Of a stretch of DNA of 64,000 bases, positions 39,776 to 49,221 are shown in pieces. The stretch is taken from contig NC_135241.1 of NCBI RefSeq assembly GCF_947623445.1, positions 14,696,501 to 14,760,500 of the forward strand. The letters run 5' to 3'. The notes under the pieces were generated by a model. It worked only from the letters and a program-made list of their open reading frames with translations, searched no databases and was not told the DNA's origin. Within the stretch, counting starts at the first letter, position 1, and each line of letters opens with the position of its first letter. A program made the translations under genes and the position numbers. Source of the stretch: Clavelina lepadiformis. Its lineage: Eukaryota > Chordata > Ascidiacea > Aplousobranchia > Clavelinidae.

Positions 39776-39816
39776 AACTTTACAGCATGTGCTGATCAAT
39801 TTCTTTAAAACATATT

Positions 39817-42800
39817 CTAAGAAACAAACAGAAAATTTGTTACACTTCAAGACAAAGTAAGCTATATAACTTACAACATTTTAAGGATTTGTCTGCAGAC
39901 TTGACCTAAAGTAGGGCTGTTTTTGACGAGAAATCGTGCAAGCAATGACTTAAGTTTTGGCGAAATGGTGTGCACGAAAACATCAATTTTTGTTTAGTTA
40001 TTGTAAATAGGCGTAAAGATAAAAAATCGGTCTGTCGATGTGCAACCGTACTTTAAAGTTTGCTTTCAGTGTGCCGGATAAATGTGCCAAAAATGGTAAT
40101 GCCAATATTTGCACCACGCCCACATAACATAGGCGTCCGCAATGTATATGCACAGTACGCATGTGCGTACAATTTGATATGTATACTTTTGGACTGAATA
40201 CAAGTATATTTATCACATGTAGGCTACGTAACTTCGTTCTATTTGATTGATTTATTGTGGCTAACCTAAACAAAAAATCCATGAAATCAACAGTGGTTTT
40301 GTTACGTAATAATAACTTAATGATCACAACGTACTGCTATCAAACAAAATTGCTGTTTGCTTCATGTTGAATAATAACAATTATTATGAAGAACACAAAA
40401 ACCAACTATAATTATTTTGCGTCGTGTGCTAGCAATTACTAATCACCTGTGCAGCAAGGGAGATACAATGTCCATATAAACCAGATCGGAAAGTTTGTTG
40501 TTTTTGGGTGAGAAATTCCCTGCGCAACACGCTGAAAAAAATGACCATTATATACACAAAACGCACAGAAAAATGCACGTTTGCGCAGAAGAAAGTCCTT
40601 CCGCACAACTTTTTTTATTTTGCGAAGAAACAAAACTGCCTATCCGCATGCAGGAAGCGCAGGTCTAGGCCTAGTGCTAAAACCTGTCTCCGCATTGTTA
40701 TGTCATACATTCAAATCAAACACAATGGAATATTGAAAACCGTCCTGCATTTCTTGCTTGTTCTGAGGTCTTTTGGGTGTAGTACACAAATGCGCTACCT
40801 CAGGATGCCTTTCTATGCTAGGGCAGCTAGACCCCAGCTACTCCAATTGTGACGTCATCTGGTTGTGCACTTGAATACTAGACCCTAATTCTATTTTAAC
40901 ATAACAAGAGCTGTGATGGGTCACAGGGTCAGCCCATTCGTCAAGGATTAGCCCATAGGAAAGGGAAAAAGGAATGCACGGATTTAGCCATTCGTATGGG
41001 CTGAAAGGAATAATTCCATCTTTTAAAGTAATTGTTGTAAGGCTAATCGTGTTGGAATGAGTAATCCATTTTGTCGCATACGGCTATTCTAATGCCTACA
41101 AACCTTATATAGATAGCCTGTAAGCAGTCTATGACGCAGTATCCGTTAATACTTTGTGCAAGGCCATTCCAACGGTTGTAAGTGCAGTACCAATGCCATT
41201 TGCACAGATAAACCTATGCTATATGCTAAACTAATCAGTAATCACACTGTACTATACTGTAGTTCGTATCAACACAACAGCCTATAGATCTCAATAATGT
41301 ACAGCAGTAGCCTTCACCGTGTGGATGGGTATAAATACGGTTGACTGTTGAGTAAAATATAGATGTTTCTTTGTTTATTTTAGTTGTTTGTTTGACAGGT
41401 GAGATGAGTGTTAGGTCGATTATCGCTTACGCAGTTATTACAAAGATGTTACCCAAAATTTTAATTTTCAATTTAGTTTAATACTCACTTTGTCTCACTA
41501 TGCTAGAGTTTAATATTTAATTTCGCTGGCACTCGTCTTATGCTGATTCAAAAAATATTCAGAATGAAATTTATGACGCCACGTTAAGGGAACAGGTTTC
41601 GGCACTACTTAGGGTTACCATACGTCCGGAATTTCCCGGACATGTCCAGAATTTCGGTGTTGAAATCTGTGTCTGGAAATAATTCTAAAAAGTGCTCTAA
41701 TGTCCGGAATTCTAGCATCTAGTAAGTTGTATTTAACTTGAAATAATGTACACGTGTTGTGAAAATGAAAATTTCAACTTTTTACGGACTTCTAGGCATA
41801 TCGGGTAAAAGGCCTCACCCAAGCGCTAGTCTTGTGTGATTTTTCAGTTAACTTTGCTTTGTGACAAACTAATTTTCATTATTTGGTATTTACAGTACAG
41901 TATGCGAATTGGCTTTTTCATTTTTCGAGTCATTCGACAAGGTTAGTGTATATTATAGAATAAATTTTGCTGTTTGCTTTATAGTCACTAACTTTTAGGT
42001 AGTGTATGTAGCCAAACTGGTCTTATTTTAGTTAAGCGGAAAAAGGTCTAATATTAATAAAACAGAAAGTTGTTGAACTAAACAAATGTGACAATTCTAT
42101 GCTTTTTTCTCTCTGTAACAGTGATGCTGTCTTGCGGATAAAATGAGCGTTTGGATTGGTAAGGTATAAGGACATAGGCTACTGTAAAATGCCGTATAGC
42201 GCTTGTTTAGTGTCGCGAAAGGTGGTCATAGGAACCGTCAGGAATTTGACCTTTTCAGATATGTTAACCCTACAATACACCGGTCTTTTCTTCTAATCAA
42301 TTGCATCAAAAATGCTCGGCAGCTTCATTTTGAAATTGCGCTATGAACAGCTAAGATGTTAACTTTGTTTCCTGACAAGCGTGGCAGCGCTTTATTATAA
42401 TATACCATCGGTAGCAAGAAATTTCACGTCCTTTGAACAATGTCACAAGGTAGGCCTACGTCCAGTTTGAAATAACTTATTTTATAAAAATTTCCGTAAT
42501 ACAAGGCACCTAACAGTTTACTTTTTGCTATGTCTGCGTCATTTGGTTCTATTTCGTATCCTATGGTTTATTTTTCGCTATTCACTATCGGAAGCGAAAA
42601 AGATGGTGCTAACCATGCATTTGTCAACCACTTCTCACGTACACTTACAGTTTTAACCACAGTTTTGTGACCGTAATTTAACAAACAAAAAATACAAAAA
42701 AAATTGTTAAACGGCTTCATAACATGATTTTCCATTAAATACACGGATTGGCGAGTTATTGACAACGCTTTTTCGTATAATATTGATTAAGTTCGTTTTC

Positions 42801-44675
42801 CGATTGTTGTGTTTAAGGCTATTCATTTTTATTTTTGATTTCTGCGGCCCAATCAGCTGAAACTTGAATTTCACCCCGTTTCCTTCGATGCCTGAATGAT
42901 GTACTGGTACATAACATTTCCTGTCGTGTTTTCTTTCGTTTCTTACCATAGTTGCTATGTTAATGATGAAAACTGAGTGTTGAATAACAATGTCTCATAA
43001 TGATCTGTATAAATGTTTGATACTGTAAGTTATGTTAGTACTTAGTACAGTGTAACCTTTGTAGTCTGTAGAAAGTCGTTTTCCTGTTGCAAATACAAAG
43101 CTTTCCTTAAACTTGATTGAAAGTTTTGTTCATGCAGTGTGGTACTAATATTAGATTGGCAGTTAATGCAATGTTTCATTTAGGCCTACTTTGTCACGTG
43201 GTGGTGTTAAAGTGTTTATATTAACCTCTAGATTTCTATCGTCTTAAGGTGGCGTATTGTATAGCACATTTGTTAAAATGCATTCAGGCGGTTGTTTGGA
43301 AGCTTTGTTCGCCTCGGCTATAGTAGCCTAAACAGTCAAGTCAGAGGAGTTCGTAACTAGACACCATATCTGCGGTTAACTACGGGGATATTTCGGGACT
43401 AAATACTTGGAAAGGATTTAGTGGTTTCAGTAGAGTATTTAGCCAAAGATGGTACGCAATTCGGTATAGTTGGCAATGGCTAAATACGGGGATATTTCGG
43501 GACAAAATGCCTGACACCAAACACGGCCGGCAGATCAGATTTAACGTGTAACATGTTAGTTGTCAGAAAATCTATGTAATCTTTAGATTAATTTATTTTT
43601 ATAATTTTTGTTATATATATATGTAGGCTAATGCATGTGAAGTTTACCGTTATCTAAAAAAAAAATGTCGGCCCACTTAATTCTTCCAGAATGTTTCTGC
43701 CACCTTGATTTTTATCAAGCTAGCAGACATTGTCTGCAGAAAGTTTCTGCTAGCTTGATGCAGGGTTGTATATGGGACGCTGAAAATGACGATAATGACA
43801 ATGGTAATGGAAAATGGCGGAATCGATGGGTTGTTTTCGCTCATGAACACTTTTTGGCATTATGGAACCCCTGCCCCCGTATGGAAAGTTTGTATGATAC
43901 GCGTGGTAAAGAACCAGAAATCAAGATATGCCATTCGCCTCCATTTATTAAATCAAGAATTAAGCTAGGCGTATAGTCGTTGTGAAAAATAATTTGTGTA
44001 ATATTGGCATTCCCTAAAACATAGACCCTAATTCTTTTCCTGTCAATCTCCATGTGTTAAAATGCATGTTTTTCATACAGGCCCCTGGCATACTTTGCAA
44101 ATGTCATGGAATTTCTTATTTATAAAAGCTTAAAAAATGAATACATAACTTTGTTATAAAAAACAAATGTTTTCGTATTAGCACTATGCAGATACACAGT
44201 TATTACAACACAATACAATAGGCCTTGTAAAAAGTTAGTTATGCGGTTGAAGAGCACTGTATTAAAGTGATGCTTCTGTTATTATTTTCTTTGGTCTTTA
44301 GAATGGCATCCATCAAACATTCAGCAAAAAATGCCCTCAGAATTGTTTATTGAATGCATGATCATTGCTTATCAGTCAAACCTCATTTCCAAGTACAGTA
44401 CCCAGTTTATTACGTTTGCACCTGTACAACGGTCAAATCTCAAAATCAGCTAGTGACTGTACTGTAAACTTAGTATGATGCACCGGATTTCTCTGACATA
44501 AAAAGTTGGTTCCTGTGCCAATTTCTTGTCACTGAAATATATTGTAGTGTATCAATATTCATTGGTATTTGCTATGTTGTTAGAAATGGTTAAACCAAAT
44601 GTACAATTGAAATATGGTACAAATTGATCTTAAACATGTTTTAACATAAAATTTGTTAAATATTTTCTTGTTCAG
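39817..44675. other. Gene-poor interval before ZNHIT1
   Basis: About 4.9 kb between the 146-aa ORF and the ZNHIT1 leader. It holds repeat fragments: a SINE-like CAAGGGAGATACAATG at about 40455-40470, a repeat shared with 52478-52505 at 40863-40891, a probable transposon end at about 41609 beginning TAGGGTTACCATACG, and short direct repeats at 43377-43514. No reading frame here has a recognisable domain. Confidence 0.5.
43377..43514. repeat. Two direct repeats of about 34 bp
   Basis: The segments at 43377-43410 and 43481-43514 share TACGGGGATATTTCGGGAC with near-identical flanks. They are in the same orientation, 104 bp apart. No transposon ends were found. Confidence 0.65.
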
Positions 44676-44714
44676 CTAAGACTAATAAAAAATTACTTAA
44701 AAACTGTTTTTGAT

Positions 44715-47656
44715 ATGACATCAACAAGTAGACGAGAATCATCCAGACTACAAGAAATAAATTCACGACGTATTCTTGATACTGCTACAAGACAACGTCG
44801 ACTACACCGACAGTTAGAAGCCCTTGAAAAAGATAATTTTCAGGTTTTCTAAATACTTATAAAACACTTAAACTGCAACTTACAGGTTACCTATAGGTTG
44901 AAGTAAACTTGACTTTGACATGAGATTGGAGAAATGGCAAACTTTGGTCCTGAACAGAATCTAGGGAGGCCATTTCTTGACATGCAACAACCTAACCTTG
45001 TTTATAAGTGTATTTTATGGTGTTTGCTGTTTCTCAGAGCAACATTTCTCCAGAAAAAAGGCAACTAAGTGGTTGTGGCGCTTCCACACATCGCGTGGTA
45101 TGAAAATTGCAATCAGTGACACCAAGTGCCACTTGGAGTATAAATTTGTTGTAATTGATGACTTGTGACTGTTATGAAGTGTAAGACTGAGGAAAGCCGT
45201 AATAGATAAAAATAAATATATCGTTAATTGTCCAAGGAATAAGATCTACACTGGAAAAAAAACAAGTTATTGGAATAAGAGCAAGATCATATTAACTGCA
45301 AATATGGTATGGGAACGTAAGCTTATTGCTTTGATAGAATTACTCACACCATCTTGAACTTATTCCAATGGTGATATTTTATTCTTGTTGTTCAAAAATA
45401 CATCGTCAACTGAGAGTGTTAATAAAGGCTTGAAAAATCAATTTGGCGTAATAGAATAGAAAACCCTTTCGCATTGCTACAAACTGCATCCTGTCAGTGA
45501 AACGAATTGTTTTGATGAAAGCAATACTATAGCTTATTCTATTATGCATACTTTCTGCAAAGCATTTTCAAAATGGTATATGTGGCTATTGGTCAATAAT
45601 ATAATTAATCGTTGTTTGCCAGTCAGAAAAAAGTGATCAATAATTATTGATAAAATTATAATTTTTAAAGTTTAAATTGTCATATTTAGAGGGGGTTTAC
45701 TTTGTTTTATTTGCATCAATAGATTGAAACAAAATCGCCTACAATTAAATTCGCTAATCAAGCGCAGGCCTCCCGGACCGGTGGGTCCGGGGTGAAAAAG
45801 GTGCAATACAAAAATAGCAGTGCACGGGCGGGATTGGTACGTAAACTAAACATAACTGAACAGCTTTTTGCCTAGGTTTTCCGCTAATTCAACTGCCCAT
45901 CGTTGACAGCAGTTTGGTTGGATGAACTTTCTGCAGAAAAATAGATACTTCGAAGTTTTTCTGTTGATGTTATTCAAAAGCTTAACAAATTGTCAAAGAT
46001 CACCATAACTTATTTTGCAATGTTTTTTAATGCTACCCTTTATTGCGACGCTTCAATTGTCGAACCATTTTAAACTACTATAAAGTAATCTATAGTATTT
46101 TGTATTAGTGTATGGTCAAGCAGTGAAGGAGCTGGATGATTAACAGATTAAACTTAAATTGGCTTGGCTAGACATTTTGATGTTTAGTTACAGATTTGAA
46201 ATTGCTTGCAACCTGCAAATTCAATCCATTCTTTAGAATTATTTTAAAAATACCGCATTTTCATAGCTGCATCGGTAGGACAGATAACCATATTAAACGA
46301 AAAAGGTCTATTTATTGTGCTGTCATACTCAATCATTGCGGAAAACCGTCTTGTGTTGCTCTTTCTTGTCTTTCCTCTTTTATAATCTCATTTTAAACCT
46401 TTTACTTTTTTGTTTGTTTTCTGGTGCGCTTTCTGCTCTCTTAGCTGTAGTGCCTTTCTTATCACATTTCAATTTTTTCTTCCCTTGGTTATTTTCTATC
46501 TGTTAGTTTGGGCTATCTCTTCTTTTCTCTTAACCTTTCAAGGTAAATATGAGTGTTACATTCTCTCTTTGTTTTCCTGAATTGAAATTGCACCATGGGG
46601 ACAATTATTATTGGTAAAATTATTGCAAAATGGAAAAAAAGACACAAAAATAATCCCAAGCAGAAATCATCATACAAATCAAACTACAGTAGTTATAGCA
46701 CCTGCGTAGCCACAAAAATTCTTGTGAGTTCAGTGGCAGACCAAGACACTGGCGTTTGGTGAACCTTGACTTTAAACAAACGATCTCTCTTACAAGTGTA
46801 CATTAAGTTTATCTGGGAACAGACAGTAAAGTGGGGTGCATAGTAACATCTGGCCACCCTAATCCACTCCTGTAGTATAGTATTTGAACTTGGACTCAAC
46901 TCGTACCATCACTAGAAACAACCATCACTAACTCTTCAATGTCTTTGTAAATATAGGAAGATCCTTTGGAAAACATACAGGAAACACCAAAGACAAAAAG
47001 ACCAAAATTTGGGATACCATCTGATCAAGAACTTGAAAACGAAGCGCAGCATACACAAGTATATCTAGTGATAGAAAAATATACATATGCAAAGCATACC
47101 ATGTGTATGTAATAGATGTTTATTAAAATTGCTCTTCGCATGGATAATTTTATGTTAAGGTTGCCACTAAGCCATATATGATTAATGCAAAAATTACTTA
47201 AATTTTCCATGAAATAAATGTTTCTTATATTGTACAATAATTAATCGCAGTGTTTTGTTAGCCATCTAAAAAGAAGAAACGCACAAGAGGAGACCATTTT
47301 AAACAACGCTTCCGAAAAACGTTTGCAGCTGTTTTAGAAGAACAAAGGCAAACACTTGGAGACTCTGAAGGTCCTAGCTATTTTCATGCTGTTGTTCCTT
47401 CAAGCAGGTAGCAGTTAAATCACATGTTACCGTGTTCATTTTATGAAATTTTGTAGTACAGTGATACATACATGTAACTTACATTAGCTCAAGGTGTTAA
47501 TTGATATAAAAAAATTTTAGATTTCCCGGTCGCCATTTTTGTGCAGTTTGTGGATTTTTCTCCAGCTACACTTGTGTTTCGTGTGGCGCTCGTTATTGCT
47601 CAGTCCGGTGTTTAGGTACCCACCAAGATACACGGTGTCTCAAATGGACCGTGTGA
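44715..47656 (+). CDS. ZNHIT1: Zinc finger HIT domain protein 1 (4 exons, 170 aa)
   Basis: A subunit of SRCAP/SWR1-type chromatin remodellers (yeast Vps71) that deposit the histone variant H2A.Z. Exons: 44715-44843, 46957-47058, 47262-47407, 47521-47656; in phase, 513 nt. The N-terminal helix has RRLHRQLEALEKDNFQ, and exon 3 has a basic KKKKRTRGDHFKQRFRK segment. The C-terminal HIT finger has paired cysteines in CAVCGFSSSYTCVSCGARYC and CLGTHQDTRC, ending KWTV exactly as in the animal family. At 170 aa it is slightly longer than human (154). An acceptor (TTTTCTTGTTCAG) lies 39 nt before the ATG. The last 13 nt of the frame overlap the start of the next gene in another frame, so the two are very likely on one transcript. 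Confidence 0.96.
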
Positions 47657-49011
47657 AGCTAAAAACGAACAAAAAAGTTAATGAAAAAACATCCATTCGC
47701 AAGCTCCAGGAGGAATTATCGCATGTGAAAGAAACATTTAAACAGGTCATAGAAGAAAACACTTCTGAAAGCTATGACTTGCGCCGGACTTCAATTTTAA
47801 AAGCTCAGGTTGTGCAATTGGAGCGACAGTGCATGTTGTTATCGCAAGCCCTATCCTGTAAAGCATCGGTTATGTTGGACACTGAGACCATGATTACCGA
47901 CTTAATAAAAGAATTCCAAAAGCTTTTGGTACAAGAGACTCATGGACCAGATGTGTTTATGTCCAGAAAAAACTTGATGTCACACATAGAAGCAATGCAA
48001 CGTGTAAGGGCAGGTTTTCACAAGTACAGTGATCTTGCTGATCCAGAAACACTGCATGTTCCTATAATTTCTGGATCAAAATTTTCAAAACTTGAATCTC
48101 TAAGCTGCTTAGACTTATGTACCAACAAAAAAACATATTTAAATCTTTGCCAAGTAGCTTACTTGGAAGATAAATTGTGTACCCTTTTTAAACAACTAAC
48201 TTCGCTGCAAGAGACTCTGAAAATGGTTACAATTTTGCCAAAATTAGAGAACGATGAAGTAGCAAAATCTCCGTTATCGGAACGGTATCTTTATCGTGAC
48301 TTGTTCCAAAAAACTCAGAAAGACATTGGTACATGCAAAAAAAATGTGGAAGAATGTTGTAATGATCTACTCGCACTTTCTTTGTTGCATCCTTCTGCAC
48401 CATGGCATGGCGTTCAAAACACTAGCAACTTTGGTGTGTTTGATTCACAAAAGCTTTTATCCAACATGCAGGGAAAACTTGGCTCTACTCGGAATGAGGT
48501 TAAGGCAATGGTAAAAGGAATGTGCAGGGCTCATAATTACCTATTACATATGCATTCTCTTCAACTAAGAGCAGTGAAAGAGGAAGTTCATTTTTATGCT
48601 GAAACTAAGCGTTTGCACACTCATCAGATCAATCTTTTGTGGCAAGGTATCACAAGAGCATACGATGAATGTGAATCTCACATAAAAAACTCAATTTCAA
48701 AACCAATTGCAAATATTTTGCAATCATGGAAAAAAGTTCGTCTTCTACAGACTGAAGCTGCACACACAGAATTCATTACTGCTATAACGGAAAATGAATT
48801 AGCCCTAGAAATAGTTGCTGATAAAACCATAAATCAATCTTCAGGCAGTCAAGATTTGAGTGAATTTGGTTTACAGATGCAAAAACAAATTGATTTGTTA
48901 CAGCAACAATATGCTAAAGAAGTCGAAGAAATAAATAATAAAATAGCCTCATGTCAGGAAAAAAATGAAACTGAAATTGTAACTATATTAAATTCCTTAC
49001 ACTTGAAATAA
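47644..49011 (+). CDS. Intronless coiled-coil protein (455 aa), overlaps ZNHIT1
   Basis: Not assigned to a known family. The start is the ATG at 47644 (MDRVKLKTNKKVNE...). The 35 codons open upstream of it are the last ZNHIT1 exon read out of frame, so they are not part of the protein. Coiled-coil heptads are likely near residues 15-60, around 165-225, and strongly at the C-terminus (about 400-455, QMQKQIDLLQQQYAKEVEEINNK...). The middle has a conserved-looking HPSAPWHGV segment. There are no membrane segments, signal peptide or enzyme motif. It resembles centrosomal or augmin-type coiled-coil proteins in style only. The frame overlaps the ZNHIT1 stop by 13 nt, so it must be made from a dicistronic RNA or by trans-splicing to an AG within the ZNHIT1 last exon. 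AATAAA at 49074-49079 lies 63 nt past the stop. Confidence 0.85.
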   Translation: MDRVKLKTNKKVNEKTSIRKLQEELSHVKETFKQVIEENTSESYDLRRTSILKAQVVQLERQCMLLSQALSCKASVMLDTETMITDLIKEFQKLLVQETHGPDVFMSRKNLMSHIEAMQRVRAGFHKYSDLADPETLHVPIISGSKFSKLESLSCLDLCTNKKTYLNLCQVAYLEDKLCTLFKQLTSLQETLKMVTILPKLENDEVAKSPLSERYLYRDLFQKTQKDIGTCKKNVEECCNDLLALSLLHPSAPWHGVQNTSNFGVFDSQKLLSNMQGKLGSTRNEVKAMVKGMCRAHNYLLHMHSLQLRAVKEEVHFYAETKRLHTHQINLLWQGITRAYDECESHIKNSISKPIANILQSWKKVRLLQTEAAHTEFITAITENELALEIVADKTINQSSGSQDLSEFGLQMQKQIDLLQQQYAKEVEEINNKIASCQEKNETEIVTILNSLHLK

Positions 49012-49073
49012 CACTTATGTTCAACCTTTCATCTGACTACAGAAACCAAACTGTTGTATATGTGGGTTTATTC

Positions 49074-49079
49074 AATAAA
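49074..49079 (+). terminator. Poly(A) signal of the ZNHIT1/coiled-coil unit
   Basis: AATAAA, 63 nt after the coiled-coil stop codon. No good signal is visible between the ZNHIT1 stop and this point that would separate the two genes, as expected for one transcription unit. Confidence 0.6.
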
Positions 49080-49197
49080 ATTTTCAGATGCTGATTGCAA
49101 GTCATACGTGTCATACTCAGAATAAGTTTATTATTAATAACGTACATCAATTATAAAATGAAAATTGACAAAAACCTCACTGAAAGACAGGGTAAAG

Positions 49198-49203
49198 TTT
49201 ATT
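49198..49203 (-). terminator. Poly(A) signal of TUBGCP5
   Basis: AATAAA on the minus strand, about 19 nt after the TUBGCP5 stop. The two convergent units are only 210 bp apart at their stop codons. Confidence 0.6.
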
Positions 49204-49221
49204 GAAAACTTTATTCAAAGT

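Noticed and set aside
40508..40852. Plus-strand 114-codon frame
   Set aside because: Lys-rich low-complexity start and no domain. It overlaps a SINE-like fragment and other repeats.
41609..41715. Possible transposon end TAGGGTTACCATACGTCCGG
   Set aside because: It looks like a known type of hAT end but the partner end is missing. Kept only as a remark in the interval description.
43665..43976. Plus-strand 103-codon frame
   Set aside because: No family resemblance and no flanking splice pattern. A second overlapping frame of similar size is also open, so it is probably chance.
47539..47643. Upstream extension of the coiled-coil ORF by 35 codons
   Set aside because: This stretch is the last ZNHIT1 exon read in another frame. 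ZNHIT1 conservation explains it fully.
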